Shown here: in pieces, positions 44,967 to 54,795 of the stretch
Layout: every line of letters begins with the position of its first letter
Position numbering within the stretch: position 1 is the stretch's first letter
Assembly (NCBI GenBank): GCA_024372625.1
Contig: CP099605.1
Span: forward strand, 1,426,001-1,490,000
Length of the DNA stretch: 64,000 nucleotides
Reading direction: 5' to 3'
From: Comamonadaceae bacterium OTU4NAUVB1
GTDB taxonomy: Bacteria; Pseudomonadota; Gammaproteobacteria; Burkholderiales; Burkholderiaceae_C
Program-made: the position numbers and the translations under genes
The notes under the pieces: model-generated
The model's input: the letters and a program-made list of their open reading frames with translations, nothing else
Told to the model about the DNA's origin: nothing
The model's database searches: none

Positions 44967-46481
44967 TCAGCTGACGTCGAAGTCGACGCGCCAGCCGGTC
45001 TTCTGCCAGGCCAGCGTCTCCTCGCGCAGCAGGTGCGCCGATTGCGGATAGGCGTCGATCCACCGGCTTCGGCAGCGCAGCGCGAACCCCCGGCCGTTGC
45101 GCGCGACCTGCAGTGCCGCCGGATCGGGGTCGCGCCGGGCATGGCACAGGATCACCGCCAGGCGCAGCGTCAGGACCTGCGTCACGAAGGTCTCGTCGTC
45201 CAGCGCGGCCTCGAGCTTGCGCAGCTTGCCGCGATGCCCGAGGACCAGCTGGCTGAGCTGGTGCAGGTCGTTGGTCGCGAAGCCCGGCGCGTCGGCGTGA
45301 TCGAGCACGTAGGCGCCGTGCTTGTGGTATTCGCTGTGGGAGATCTGCGCGCCGATCTCGTGGAGCTGTGCCGCCCAGCCCAGGGCGCGCAGCGCGCGGC
45401 CCGCGCGGCTGGTGGCGCTGCTGCTCCGGGCGTCGGGCTCGAGCTGCAGGTAGAGCGCGGTGGCGGTCTCCGACACGCGCCGGGCCTGCGCCGGATCGAC
45501 CGAGAAGCGCGCGGCCAGGCGCGCGACGGTCGCGCCGCACAGGTCGGTGGTGCCGTCGTTGCGGTCCTGGAGTTCGTACAGCACGCCGTGGCGCAGCGCG
45601 CCCTGGGCGACCTGCATCTGCCGGATGTCGAGCAGGTCGAACACCGCGCGCAGCACGCTCAGGCCGCCACCGATGACGGCCTTGCGGTCCTCGCGCATGC
45701 CCTCCATGCGCAGGCGCTCGGCGCTGCCGGCCTTCAGCAGGCGGTCGAGCAGCCAGTCGAGCCCCTCGCGCGTGACCACGCCGGCCGGCGCGCCGGAGGC
45801 CGCGAGCACGTCGCCCACCGCGCCGATGGTGCCGGAGGCGCCGTAGGCGACGTCCCAGCGGTCGGGCGCGTGGCTGGCCAGCGCCTCGTCGAGGACGGCC
45901 TTGGCGGCGATCTCGGCAGTCCGGAAGGCCGAGGCGGTGAACTGGCCCTGCGGGAAGTGCTTCATCGACCAGGCGACGCTGCCCACGCGGTAGGACTCCA
46001 TCACCTCGGCCTCCAGCGCGTGGCCGATGATCATTTCGGTGGAGCGCCCGCCGATGTCCACCACCAGCCGGCGCTCGCGTCCGGAAGCCTCGGTCTGCGG
46101 CAGCATGTGCGCCACGCCCTGGTAGATCAGGCGGGCTTCCTCGCGCCCCGGGATGACGTCGATGCCGAAGCCCAGCACGGTGCGCGCGCGCAACAGGAAC
46201 TCGTCGCGGTTGCGCGCCTCGCGCAGCGTCTGGGTGGCCACGGCGCGGACCTGGGCGCGCTGGAAGCCGGCCAGGCGTTCGCCGAAGCGCGCCAGCGTGT
46301 CCCAGCCGCGCTGCATGGCCTCGGGCGTGAGGTTGCGGTTGGCGTCGAGGCCGTTGCCCAGGCGCACGGTCTCCTTGAGGTACTCGGTGCGCCGGATCTG
46401 GTCGTGATCGACCTGGCCGATCTCGAGGCGGAAGCTGTTGGAGCCTAGGTCGATCGCCGCGAGGAGGGAGCCGTTTTGCAT
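44967..46481 (-). CDS. ppx: Exopolyphosphatase, Ppx/GppA family
   Basis: Predicted 504 residues with the ASKHA ATPase-like fold. AAIDLGSNSFRLEI is the phosphate-1 motif, VVDIGGRSTEMIIG the phosphate-2 motif, and YGASGTIGAV the third; a C-terminal HD-like helical region (AAQLHEIGAQISHSEYHKHG) follows. It removes phosphate stepwise from polyphosphate, or acts on pppGpp. The call as exopolyphosphatase rests on the neighbouring ppk1. The ATG at 46481 gives the expected N-terminus but has no good ribosome site. It is divergent from pstS and shares its regulatory gap. Confidence 0.9.
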   Translation of the reverse strand: MQNGSLLAAIDLGSNSFRLEIGQVDHDQIRRTEYLKETVRLGNGLDANRNLTPEAMQRGWDTLARFGERLAGFQRAQVRAVATQTLREARNRDEFLLRARTVLGFGIDVIPGREEARLIYQGVAHMLPQTEASGRERRLVVDIGGRSTEMIIGHALEAEVMESYRVGSVAWSMKHFPQGQFTASAFRTAEIAAKAVLDEALASHAPDRWDVAYGASGTIGAVGDVLAASGAPAGVVTREGLDWLLDRLLKAGSAERLRMEGMREDRKAVIGGGLSVLRAVFDLLDIRQMQVAQGALRHGVLYELQDRNDGTTDLCGATVARLAARFSVDPAQARRVSETATALYLQLEPDARSSSATSRAGRALRALGWAAQLHEIGAQISHSEYHKHGAYVLDHADAPGFATNDLHQLSQLVLGHRGKLRKLEAALDDETFVTQVLTLRLAVILCHARRDPDPAALQVARNGRGFALRCRSRWIDAYPQSAHLLREETLAWQKTGWRVDFDVS

Positions 46482-46630
46482 GGATGGGAACGAGGAGAGG
46501 GGCGGGGGGAGGCGACGCGGCGGGTGGGGCGGCGCCCCGGTCCGTGGGAACCCGATGAGAACCTTCGATGGTATCGCTCGCGGCCCCCGGCGGAAATGAC
46601 AGTTGCGTGACGCCGTCATCCGGAATCGGG

Positions 46631-46646
46631 ACGCCACAGGTGGCGT
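46631..46646. promoter_or_regulatory. Perfect palindrome upstream of the pst PhoB box
   Basis: ACGCCAC (46631-46637), AG, GTGGCGT (46640-46646). It lies 16 bases before the PhoB box in the ppx-pstS gap. It could be a site for a second regulator of pst or ppx, or the end hairpin of a short upstream transcript, since TTTCCC follows. Confidence 0.4.
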
Positions 46647-46662
46647 TTCCCTCTGGAGAGGC

Positions 46663-46694
46663 CTGTCACGAAGGCGTCACAGAAGCTTTTTAAA
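46663..46694 (+). promoter_or_regulatory. PhoB box and -10 element of the pst operon
   Basis: CTGTCAC (46663-46669), spacer GAAG, GCGTCAC (46674-46680) match the 7-4-7 PhoB consensus well, and TTTTTAAA at 46687-46694 serves as -10. The site is about 75 bases before the pstS ATG and replaces the -35 box, as at known PhoB-activated promoters. Confidence 0.8.
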
Positions 46695-46756
46695 GTCCGC
46701 CCGCAACACCATGACCCCGATCCGGGGAATCGGTAGAACCCCTCAAAGGAAGCCTC

Positions 46757-47800
46757 ATGACAACGACTTTCCGCTTCGCCGCCGCCAGCCTCTTCGCGGC
46801 CGCCGCCACCTTCTCCCACCTCGCCGCCGCGCAGGACATCACCGGCGCGGGCGCCAGCTTCCCGGCGCCGCTCTATGCCAAGTGGGCCTCCGACTACAAC
46901 AAGGCCACGGGCGTCAAGATCAACTACCAGTCGGTCGGTTCGGGCGCCGGCCTGAAGCAGATCGATGCCAAGACGGTCGATTTCGGCGCCTCCGACGCGC
47001 CGCTCAAGGACGATGAACTCCAGGCCAAGGGCCTGATGCAGTTCCCGACGGTGGTCGGCGGCGTCGTGCCGGTGGTCAACATCCAGGGCATCAAGCCCGG
47101 CGAACTCAAGCTCAACGGCCAGGTGCTCGGCGACATCTACCTCGGCAAGATCACCAAGTGGAACGACCCGGCGATCAAGGCGCTCAACGGTTCGCTGGCC
47201 CTGCCCGACGCCACCATCGCGCCGGTGCGCCGCGCCGATGGTTCGGGCACCAGCTTCGCCTTCACCAACTACCTGAGCCAGGTCAATCCGGAGTGGAAGG
47301 CCAAGGTCGGCGAAGGCACGGCGGTGAACTGGCCCACCGGCGCGGGCGGCAAGGGCAACGAGGGCGTCGCCGCCTTCGTGGGCCGCCTGCCCAACTCGAT
47401 CGGCTATGTCGAGTACGCCTACGTCAAGCAGAACAAGATGACCTACGCCCAGCTGCAGAACGCCTCGGGCGGCTTCGTCTCGCCCGACGACGAGACCTTC
47501 AAGGCCGCCGCCGCCGGCGCCGACTGGGACAAGAGCTTCTATCAGATCCTCAACAACAAGCCCGGCAAGGACGCCTGGCCGATCACCACCGGCACGTTCA
47601 TCCTGGTGCACAAGGTGCAGGACAAGCCGGCCAACGCCGCCGCCGTGCTGAAGTTCTTCGACTGGGCCTACAAGGGCGGCGACAAGACCGCCGCCGACCT
47701 CGACTACGTGCCGATGCCCGACAGCGTGAAGGCCATCATCGCCAAGGCCTGGACCGACAACGTCAAGGATGCGTCGGGCAAGCCCGTCGCCTTCAAGTAA
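46757..47800 (+). CDS. pstS: Phosphate ABC transporter, periplasmic phosphate-binding protein
   Basis: Predicted 347 residues with signal peptide cleaved near AAAQDITG. The mature start [18 protein letters not shown] is the hallmark of PstS, followed by [22 protein letters not shown] and [15 protein letters not shown], which line the phosphate pocket. It captures inorganic phosphate for PstCAB and heads the pst-pho operon. A PhoB box lies upstream. Expression should rise strongly on phosphate starvation. Confidence 0.97.
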   Translation: MTTTFRFAAASLFAAAATFSHLAAAQDITGAGASFPAPLYAKWASDYNKATGVKINYQSVGSGAGLKQIDAKTVDFGASDAPLKDDELQAKGLMQFPTVVGGVVPVVNIQGIKPGELKLNGQVLGDIYLGKITKWNDPAIKALNGSLALPDATIAPVRRADGSGTSFAFTNYLSQVNPEWKAKVGEGTAVNWPTGAGGKGNEGVAAFVGRLPNSIGYVEYAYVKQNKMTYAQLQNASGGFVSPDDETFKAAAAGADWDKSFYQILNNKPGKDAWPITTGTFILVHKVQDKPANAAAVLKFFDWAYKGGDKTAADLDYVPMPDSVKAIIAKAWTDNVKDASGKPVAFK

Positions 47801-47873
47801 AGCGCCCCCGCCGACGCGCATGAACGGTCCCAAGCCCCCCGGCGCGTCGAATCCGTCACTTCCGGAGCGATCC

Positions 47874-48902
47874 TTGTCATCCACCTTCCCCGCCCAAGGC
47901 GCCCCGCTCGACCTCGCGGTCGAACGCCCGCGCGCGTCCGTCAATCCGCCGCCGGCCCGGCGCCCGCGCACCGGCGCCGCCACCGACCGCCTGTTCGGGC
48001 TGGCCGCCAAGGGCGCGGCGCTGCTGACGCTGGCGCTGCTGTTCGGCATCCTGCTGTCGCTGGTCGCCGGCGCCTGGCCGGCGATCGCCAAGTACGGCCT
48101 TGGCTTCCTGACCAGCACGGTCTGGGACCCGGTGCAGGAGGAGTACGGCGGGCTGGTGATGATCTACGGCACGCTCGCGACGTCGTTCATCGCGCTGGTG
48201 ATCGCGGTGCCGGTGAGCTTCGGCATCGCGCTGTTCCTCACGGAGATGTCGCCCTCCTGGCTCAAGCGTCCGCTGGGCACCGCCATCGAGCTGCTCGCGG
48301 CCGTGCCGTCGATCGTCTACGGCATGTGGGGCCTGCTGGTGTTCGGGCCGATCCTCTCGACCTACGTGCAGCAGCCGCTGCAGAGCCTGTTCGCCGGCGT
48401 GCCCTACCTGGGCGCGCTGGTGTCCGGGCCACCGGTGGGCATCGGCATCCTGTCGGCCGGCATCATCCTGGCCATCATGATCATCCCGTTCATCGCCTCG
48501 GTGATGCGCGACGTCTTCGAGGTCACGCCGCCGCTGCTCAAGGAGTCCGCCTACGGGCTGGGCTCCACCACCTGGGAGGTCGTCTCCAAGGTCGTTCTGC
48601 CCTACACCAAGGCCGGCGTCATCGGCGGCATCATGCTCGGCCTGGGCCGGGCGCTGGGCGAGACCATGGCCGTGACCTTCGTGATCGGCAACATGAACCA
48701 GCTCAACTCGCTGTCGGTCTTCGAGGCCGCCAACAGCATCACGTCGGCCCTGGCCAACGAGTTCGCCGAAGCCGGCGCCGGCCTGCACCAGGCCGCGCTG
48801 ATGTACCTGGGCCTGGTGCTGTTCTTCATCACCTTCGTCGTGCTGACGCTGTCGAAGGTGCTGCTGCAGCGCATGAAGAAGAGCGAAGGAACGAAATCGT
48901 GA
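47874..48902 (+). CDS. pstC: Phosphate ABC transporter permease PstC
   Basis: Predicted 342 residues from a TTG start with GGAG seven bases upstream; an ATG at 47820 would add 18 residues but lacks a ribosome site. The first 40-50 residues are a Pro/Arg-rich cytoplasmic tail; six membrane helices follow. The permease loop with [19 protein letters not shown] and [16 protein letters not shown] is the EAA-type contact for PstB. It pairs with PstA to form the phosphate channel. The stop overlaps the pstA start. Confidence 0.95.
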   Translation: MSSTFPAQGAPLDLAVERPRASVNPPPARRPRTGAATDRLFGLAAKGAALLTLALLFGILLSLVAGAWPAIAKYGLGFLTSTVWDPVQEEYGGLVMIYGTLATSFIALVIAVPVSFGIALFLTEMSPSWLKRPLGTAIELLAAVPSIVYGMWGLLVFGPILSTYVQQPLQSLFAGVPYLGALVSGPPVGIGILSAGIILAIMIIPFIASVMRDVFEVTPPLLKESAYGLGSTTWEVVSKVVLPYTKAGVIGGIMLGLGRALGETMAVTFVIGNMNQLNSLSVFEAANSITSALANEFAEAGAGLHQAALMYLGLVLFFITFVVLTLSKVLLQRMKKSEGTKS

Positions 48903-49783
48903 GCACCGCCGAAAAACTCCTGAGCGCGCGAGCGCTCGACGAGACGCGCGCGGCGCGCTTCGCCAGCCGCAAGCGCGTCAACCTCGTGGCGCTGACCCTG
49001 TCGCTCATGGCGATGGCCTTCGGCGTCTTCTGGCTGATGTGGATCCTGTGGGAGACGCTTCGCCTGGGCATCGGCGGGATCGTGCTGGCCACCTTCACCG
49101 AGATGACCCCGCCGCCCAACGAGCCCGGCGGCATCGCCAACGCGATCTTCGGCTCGCTGGTGATGGTCGGCCTGGCGACCTTCGTGGGCACGCCCATCGG
49201 CATCATGGCCGGCATCTACCTGGCCGAGTACGACCCCAAGGGCTGGCTCTCCTCGCTCACGCGCTTCGTCAACGACATCCTGCTGTCGGCGCCCTCGATC
49301 GTGATCGGCCTGTTCGTCTATGCCGTCGTGGTCGCCTACTTCAAGACCTTCTCGGGCCTGGCCGGCGCGCTGGCCCTGGCGCTGATCGTCATTCCGGTGG
49401 TGATCCGCACGACCGAGAACATGCTGCAGCTGGTGCCCCCGGGCCTGCGCGAGGCGGCCTACGCCCTGGGCACGCCGAAGTGGAAGGTCATCATCAGCAT
49501 CACGCTGCGCGCCGCGCGCGCCGGCGTCGTGACCGGCATCCTGCTGGCCGTCGCCCGCATCGCCGGGGAGACCGCGCCGCTGCTGTTCACCGCCCTGAAC
49601 AACCAGTTCTGGACCTCCGACGTCAGCCAGCCGATGGCCAGCCTGCCGGTGACGATCTTCAAGTTCGCGATGAGCCCGTACGAGAACTGGCAGCAGCTGG
49701 CCTGGGCCGGGGTCTTCCTGATCACCGTCGCGGTGCTGGGCCTCAACATCCTCGCGCGCGTGCTCACGCGCTCCAAACACTAG
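48899..49783 (+). CDS. pstA: Phosphate ABC transporter permease PstA
   Basis: Predicted 294 residues from a GTG start that overlaps the pstC stop (GTGA) and is preceded by AAGGAAC. Six helices and the EAA loop [18 protein letters not shown] with [15 protein letters not shown] are present; the signature [17 protein letters not shown] is typical of PstA. It forms the inner-membrane channel with PstC. Confidence 0.95.
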   Translation: MSTAEKLLSARALDETRAARFASRKRVNLVALTLSLMAMAFGVFWLMWILWETLRLGIGGIVLATFTEMTPPPNEPGGIANAIFGSLVMVGLATFVGTPIGIMAGIYLAEYDPKGWLSSLTRFVNDILLSAPSIVIGLFVYAVVVAYFKTFSGLAGALALALIVIPVVIRTTENMLQLVPPGLREAAYALGTPKWKVIISITLRAARAGVVTGILLAVARIAGETAPLLFTALNNQFWTSDVSQPMASLPVTIFKFAMSPYENWQQLAWAGVFLITVAVLGLNILARVLTRSKH

Positions 49784-49805
49784 ACACCGAACCAGCGCGA
49801 ATCCC

Positions 49806-50588
49806 ATGCCCACCACCCTCGCTTCCCCTCCCGTGCGCTCGAAGATCTCGGTCAAGGACCTGAACTTCTACTACGGCAAGTTCCACGCCCTCAAGGGCAT
49901 CAACCTCGAGATCCCCGAGAATCAGGTCACGGCCTTCATCGGTCCCTCGGGCTGCGGCAAGTCGACCCTGCTGCGCACCTTCAACCGCATGTTCGAGCTC
50001 TACCCGGAGCAGCGCGCCGAGGGCGTCATCTCGGTGGACGGCGAGAACCTGCTCACGTCCAAGCAGGACGTGGCCATCATCCGCGCGAAGATCGGCATGG
50101 TGTTCCAGAAGCCCACGCCGTTCCCGATGTCGATCTACGACAACATCGCCTTCGGCGTGAAGCTGTTTGAGAACCTCAGCGCGAGCGACATGGACGACCG
50201 CGTGGAGTGGGCGCTGAAGAAGGCCGCGCTCTGGACCGAGGTGCGCGACAAGCTCCAGCAGAGCGGCTCGGGCCTCTCCGGCGGCCAGCAGCAGCGCCTG
50301 TGCATCGCGCGCGGCATCGCCATCAAACCCGAGGTGCTGCTGCTCGACGAGCCGTGCTCGGCGCTCGACCCGATCTCCACCGGCAAGGTGGAGGAACTGA
50401 TCGCCGAGCTCAAGAGCGACTACACCGTCGTCATCGTGACGCACAACATGCAGCAGGCCGCGCGCTGCAGCGACCACACGGCCTACATGTACCTGGGCGA
50501 CCTGATCGAGTTCGGCGAGACCGAGCAGATGTTCTTCAAGCCCAAGCGCAAGGAGACCGAGGACTACATCACCGGCCGCTTCGGCTGA
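49806..50588 (+). CDS. pstB: Phosphate ABC transporter ATPase PstB
   Basis: Predicted 260 residues. Walker [10 protein letters not shown], the signature [14 protein letters not shown], Walker [12 protein letters not shown] and the switch histidine in [10 protein letters not shown] are all intact. The N-terminal [17 protein letters not shown] is typical of PstB. It powers phosphate import and signals with PhoU to PhoR. It follows pstA by 22 bases. Confidence 0.97.
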   Translation: MPTTLASPPVRSKISVKDLNFYYGKFHALKGINLEIPENQVTAFIGPSGCGKSTLLRTFNRMFELYPEQRAEGVISVDGENLLTSKQDVAIIRAKIGMVFQKPTPFPMSIYDNIAFGVKLFENLSASDMDDRVEWALKKAALWTEVRDKLQQSGSGLSGGQQQRLCIARGIAIKPEVLLLDEPCSALDPISTGKVEELIAELKSDYTVVIVTHNMQQAARCSDHTAYMYLGDLIEFGETEQMFFKPKRKETEDYITGRFG

Positions 50589-50601
50589 CACGGAGACCGA
50601 C

Positions 50602-51303
50602 ATGACAGAAAAACACCTTTCGAGCCAGTTCGACAGCGAGCTCAACGGCGTGTCGTCGCGCGTGATGGAGCTCGGCGGCATGGTCGAGTCGCAGATCCAT
50701 CAGGCGGTCTACGCGCTGTCGGAGTTCGACGCCGACGCGGCCGACCGCGTCGTGGAGACCGAGGTGCGCGTCAACGCGATGGAGATGGAGATCGACCGCG
50801 AGCTCTCCTCGATCATCGCGCGGCGCCAGCCGACCGCGCGCGACCTGCGCCTGCTCATCGCGATCTCCAAGACGACCGCCAACCTCGAGCGCGTGGGCGA
50901 CGAGGCCAACAAGATCGCCCGCATGGTCAAGTCGATCATCGAGAGCGGGGCGGCGCGCGCGCTGCCCTCGACCGAGCTGCGCATCGCCGCCGACCTGGCC
51001 TCGGGCCTGCTGCGCAAGGCGCTGGACGCGTTCGCCCGCCTCGACACCGCCGCGGCGCTGTCGATCCTCAAGGAGGACGACCAGATCGACCAGGAGTTCG
51101 ACGGTTTCGTGCGCAAGCTGGTGACCTACATGATGGAGGACCCGCGCACCATCTCGGCCAGCCTCGACCTGCTGTTCCTGGCCAAGGCCATCGAGCGCAT
51201 CGGCGATCATGCCAAGAACATCGCCGAGTTCATCATCTACATCGTCAAGGGCGCCGACGTGCGCCACACGTCGATGGCCGAGATCGAGTCGGCACTGCAG
51301 TGA
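50602..51303 (+). CDS. phoU: Phosphate-signalling regulator PhoU
   Basis: Predicted 233-residue all-helical protein with two PhoU repeats. Each carries the metal-binding acidic motif: VEARVNAMEMEIDRE-like in the first (VETEVRVNAMEMEIDRE) and EDDQIDQEFDGFVRKL in the second, with AIERIGDHAKNIAEFIIY near the end. It restrains PhoR and PstSCAB when phosphate is plentiful, acting at the inner membrane face. It starts 13 bases after pstB, in the standard pst operon order. Confidence 0.96.
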   Translation: MTEKHLSSQFDSELNGVSSRVMELGGMVESQIHQAVYALSEFDADAADRVVETEVRVNAMEMEIDRELSSIIARRQPTARDLRLLIAISKTTANLERVGDEANKIARMVKSIIESGAARALPSTELRIAADLASGLLRKALDAFARLDTAAALSILKEDDQIDQEFDGFVRKLVTYMMEDPRTISASLDLLFLAKAIERIGDHAKNIAEFIIYIVKGADVRHTSMAEIESALQ

Positions 51304-51334
51304 GGCCGGTTCCCGGACCGGACAATCCGTCGTC

Positions 51335-52027
51335 ATGAAGAAGCCCAGAGTCCTCATCGTCGAAGACGAGTCCTCGATCGCCGAGCTGATCGCCGTCAAC
51401 CTGCGCCACAACGGCTTCGAGCCGATCTGGGCCGAGGACGGCGCCGCGGCGCAGCGCGAGATCGACACGCTCGCCCCCGACCTGATCCTGCTCGACTGGA
51501 TGCTGCCGGGCCAGAGCGGCCTGCAGCTCGCGCGCCAGTGGCGCAAGGAGGCGCGCACCAAGGCGATCCCGATCGTCATGCTCACCGCGCGCGGCGACGA
51601 GCCCGACAAGGTGGCCGGGCTGGACGCCGGCGCCGACGACTACATCACCAAGCCGTTCTCCACGCAGGAGATGCTCGCGCGCATCCGCGCCGTGCTGCGC
51701 CGCCGCGCGCCGGAGGCGCCGGACGAGCGCGTGGTCATCGGCGAGCTCGCGCTCGACACCGCCACGCACCGCGTCACCTGGCAGGGCGCGCCGCTGAAGG
51801 TCGGGCCGACCGAGTTCAAGCTGCTGGGCTACCTCATGCAGCACGCCGAGCGCGTCCACAGCCGTTCGCAGCTGCTGGACAACGTCTGGGGCGACCACGT
51901 CTACATCGAGGAGCGCACGGTCGACGTGCACGTCAAGCGCCTGCGCGAATCGCTGGGCAGCGCGGCACCGATGGTGGAGACCGTGCGCGGCGCGGGCTAC
52001 CGCCTGACGGCGCAGGCCACGGTGTGA
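51335..52027 (+). CDS. phoB: Phosphate response regulator PhoB
   Basis: Predicted 230 residues. The receiver domain has the acidic pair EDE (10-12), the phosphorylated Asp54 (ILLDWMLPG), Thr in MLTARGDE and Lys in YITKPFS. The OmpR-type winged helix ends with RTVDVHVKRLRESLG and VRGAGYRL. As PhoB it should bind the 7-4-7 boxes found before pstS and ppk1. Unusually for enterics, but commonly in Burkholderiales, it lies directly behind phoU in the pst operon. Confidence 0.96.
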   Translation: MKKPRVLIVEDESSIAELIAVNLRHNGFEPIWAEDGAAAQREIDTLAPDLILLDWMLPGQSGLQLARQWRKEARTKAIPIVMLTARGDEPDKVAGLDAGADDYITKPFSTQEMLARIRAVLRRRAPEAPDERVVIGELALDTATHRVTWQGAPLKVGPTEFKLLGYLMQHAERVHSRSQLLDNVWGDHVYIEERTVDVHVKRLRESLGSAAPMVETVRGAGYRLTAQATV

Positions 52028-52060
52028 GGCGTCGCCCGGCGGTGGCCGGCGCGCGACGCC
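52028..52060 (+). promoter_or_regulatory. Long stem-loop between phoB and phoR
   Basis: GGCGTCGC (52028-52035) pairs with GCGACGCC (52053-52060), and CCGGC/GCCGG inside extend the stem around GGTG. It starts right after the phoB stop and ends 16 bases before the phoR ATG. It may weaken or stabilise the distal phoR message; GATAAT follows and could even be a -10 box. Confidence 0.45.
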
Positions 52061-52076
52061 CCGGATAATCGGCGCC

Positions 52077-53450
52077 ATGCCGTTTCGCATCGCACTGTTC
52101 CTCCTGGCGACGCTGGCCGGCGCCGTCCTGGTCGGGCTGGCCTCCGGCTGGCCGCAGGCGGGCTGGGGCGCCTGGGCCGGGGCCGCCCTGTGGTTCGCGC
52201 TGGACACCGTGCGCGGCCAGCGTTTCCTCAACGTGATGCGCAAGGACGTGGCCGGCCTGCCGATGCGCGGCGCCGGCATCTGGGGCGAGCTGTCCGAGCG
52301 CATCCGCAAGTCGCTGCGCGAGCGCGACCAGCAGATCCGCCAGGCCCAGGATCGCCTGCAGGAATTCCTCGCCGCCATCCAGGCCTCGCCCAACGGCGTG
52401 ATCCTGCTCGACGAGCAGGGCCGCATCGAGTGGTGCAACCAGACCGCGGCCGGCCAGTTCGGCATCGACGCCGAGCGCGACCTGCTCCAGCACCTGTCCA
52501 ACCTCGTGCGCGACCCGGCCTTCGTGGCCTACCTCGCCTCCCACAACTACAGCCGCGACGTCGTGATCGACGCCACGCACGCGCGCCTGGGCGCGGGGCA
52601 CGCGCCGTCGCGCCTGTCGGTGCAGGTGCATCCGTACGCCGGCAACCGGCGCATGCTGCTCACGCGCGACATCACGGCGCTGGAGCAGGCCGAAGCCATG
52701 CGGCGCGACTTCGTCGCCAACGTCTCGCACGAGATCCGTACGCCGCTGACGGTGCTCGCGGGCTTCGTGGAGACGCTGCAGAACCTGCCGCTCGACGCCG
52801 GGGAGCGTTCGCGCTACCTCGCCCTGATGGCGCAGCAGTCGCACCGCATGGAGACGCTGGTCAACGACCTGCTGACGCTGTCGCGCCTCGAGGGCAGCGC
52901 CGCGCCCAAGATCGGCCAGTGGACGCGCGTGCGGGCGCTGATCGCACAGTGCGAAGACGAGGCGCGCGGCCTGTCGAGCCGCCTGTCGCCCGCGCAGGCG
53001 CACCGCCTGGTGTTCGACCTGAAGGACGACGCCGAGATCGCGGGCGCGCCGACCGAGCTGCAGAGCGCGATGTCCAACCTGCTGAGCAACGCCGTGCGCT
53101 ACACGCCCGGCGGCGGCGAGGTGGCGGTCAGCTGGCGCGTGCTGGCCGACGGCCGTGGCGAGTACGCCGTGCGCGACAGCGGCCCCGGCATCGCCGCCGA
53201 GCACATCCCGCGCCTGACCGAGCGCTTCTATCGCGTCGACCGCAGCCGTTCGCGCGAGACCGGCGGCACCGGCCTGGGCCTGGCCATCGTCAAGCACGTC
53301 GCGCAGCGCCACGGCGCCGAACTTCGCATCGAGAGCACGCCGGGCAAGGGCTCGCGTTTCGCGCTGCTGTTCCCCGCCTCGCGCCTGCGTCCGCTGCGTC
53401 CGGCGGTGGCGGCGGCCGCCGGGACGCACGTCAGCGCGACGACCGCCTGA
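52077..53450 (+). CDS. phoR: Phosphate sensor histidine kinase PhoR
   Basis: Predicted 457 residues. Two short N-terminal membrane helices with almost no periplasmic loop (IALFLLATLAGAVLVGLAS and AGWGAWAGAALWFALDTV) are typical of PhoR. A PAS domain follows (LAAIQASPNGVILLDEQG). The phosphorylated His218 is in NVSHEIRTPL, and the ATPase boxes NLLSNAVRYTP, DSGPGI and GGTGLGLAIVKH are complete. It phosphorylates PhoB when PstSCAB and PhoU signal low phosphate. The last 20 bases overlap the convergent MATE gene. Confidence 0.96.
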   Translation: MPFRIALFLLATLAGAVLVGLASGWPQAGWGAWAGAALWFALDTVRGQRFLNVMRKDVAGLPMRGAGIWGELSERIRKSLRERDQQIRQAQDRLQEFLAAIQASPNGVILLDEQGRIEWCNQTAAGQFGIDAERDLLQHLSNLVRDPAFVAYLASHNYSRDVVIDATHARLGAGHAPSRLSVQVHPYAGNRRMLLTRDITALEQAEAMRRDFVANVSHEIRTPLTVLAGFVETLQNLPLDAGERSRYLALMAQQSHRMETLVNDLLTLSRLEGSAAPKIGQWTRVRALIAQCEDEARGLSSRLSPAQAHRLVFDLKDDAEIAGAPTELQSAMSNLLSNAVRYTPGGGEVAVSWRVLADGRGEYAVRDSGPGIAAEHIPRLTERFYRVDRSRSRETGGTGLGLAIVKHVAQRHGAELRIESTPGKGSRFALLFPASRLRPLRPAVAAAAGTHVSATTA

Positions 53451-54795
53451 GGGTGCGCCGCAGCAGCGCCGCGAACAGCAGCGCGGTCGCGGCCAGCGCC
53501 GCCGCGCTCATCAGCCAGAAGGCCAGCGGCGAGCGCATCGCCTCCCACGGTCCCAGGCCCCGGTAGGCCAACAGGTAGCTGCCGCCCAGCCCCACGCCCC
53601 AGAGCAGTCCGCAGTAGAGGATCAGCGGCATCACCGTGATGCGGTAGCAGCGCAGGACGAAGACGCACAGGGTCTGCACGGCATCGGCGAGGTGGTAGGC
53701 GGCGGTCGCGAGCAGCAGCACCGCCGCCATCGCCACGACGCCGGGACGATCGGAATAGACGCCCGCGAGCTGCCAGCGCAGCGCGACCATCGCCGCCGCC
53801 CAGGCCAGCGCGCACGCCAGCGTGAGTTCGAAGCCGCGCCGGCAGGCCTGGCGCGCCCGCGCGCCGTCGCCCGTGCCGAGCCAGAAGCTCACCCGCGCGC
53901 TGGTGGCGATGGCCAGCGACAGCGGGAACATGTAGGCCACGGCGGTGAGGTTCGAGGCGATCTGGTGCGCCGCCGAGGCCACCGTGCCCAGCCGCGCGAT
54001 GAACAGCGCCATCAGCGTGAAGGAGGTCACCTCCACCAGCACCGCCAGTCCCGCCGGCACGCCCAGGCGCGCGAATTGCGCCAGCGCGCGCCGGTCCGGC
54101 GGCTCCACGCGCCGCCACAGGTCGTAGGCCGCGTAGAACGCGCCGCGCCGCAGCACCACGACGGCGCAGGCCAGCATGGCCCAGTTGACCACCAGCGTGG
54201 CCCAGCCGCAGCCGGCCAGCCCGAGCGCCGGCACGCCCGCGCCCCCGAAGGTCAGCCACACCGACAGCGGCAACTTGACGGCCAGCGCGCCCAGCTGCAG
54301 CCAGGTCACGAAGCGTGGCTTGCCCAGGCTCTGGTTGAGCGTGCCGAAGATGCGGAACAGGAGCGCTGGCGGCAGGGCGAAGGCGAGGATGGCGAGGTAG
54401 CGCTCGACGTCCCCGCGCAGGGTCCCGGGCACCTCCGTCCACTGCAGCAGGGCACCCGGCATCAGCAGCACGGCCATGCCCACGGCGATGGCGAGGGCGC
54501 ACACGTAGAGCGACTGGCGCACCGAGCGGCCGACTTCCGAGGCGCGCCGCGCGCCGTGGAGCTCGGCCCACACCGGCAGCAGCGCCTGCATCGCGCCCAT
54601 CAGCGAGACGAAGACGCTGATGAAGATGGCCGAACCCACCGACAGCGCGGCCAGCGCGTCCTCGGCGTAGCGGCCGGCCACGATGGTGTCGGTGACGCCG
54701 AAGGCCATCACCGCGAGTTGCCCGACCAGCACGGTGGCGGCATGCCCGGCGATCAGGCGGCGCTCGCTGCGCGCCGGCACGGCGTCGCCCGTCAC
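53431..54795 (-). CDS. MATE-family multidrug/Na+ or H+ antiporter
   Basis: Predicted 454 residues with about twelve membrane helices. The MATE pattern is clear at the start (LIAGHAATVLVGQLAVMAFG, VTDTIVAGRYAEDALAALSV) and in the second half (GVPAGLAVLVEVTSFTLMAL, AAHQIASNLTAVAYMFPL). It exports cationic drugs or metabolites. The GTG start overlaps the stop of the GT-C-type gene upstream (GTGA). The 3' end overlaps phoR by 20 bases on the opposite strand, which is unusual. Confidence 0.9.
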   Translation of the reverse strand: MTGDAVPARSERRLIAGHAATVLVGQLAVMAFGVTDTIVAGRYAEDALAALSVGSAIFISVFVSLMGAMQALLPVWAELHGARRASEVGRSVRQSLYVCALAIAVGMAVLLMPGALLQWTEVPGTLRGDVERYLAILAFALPPALLFRIFGTLNQSLGKPRFVTWLQLGALAVKLPLSVWLTFGGAGVPALGLAGCGWATLVVNWAMLACAVVVLRRGAFYAAYDLWRRVEPPDRRALAQFARLGVPAGLAVLVEVTSFTLMALFIARLGTVASAAHQIASNLTAVAYMFPLSLAIATSARVSFWLGTGDGARARQACRRGFELTLACALAWAAAMVALRWQLAGVYSDRPGVVAMAAVLLLATAAYHLADAVQTLCVFVLRCYRITVMPLILYCGLLWGVGLGGSYLLAYRGLGPWEAMRSPLAFWLMSAAALAATALLFAALLRRTLRRSSR

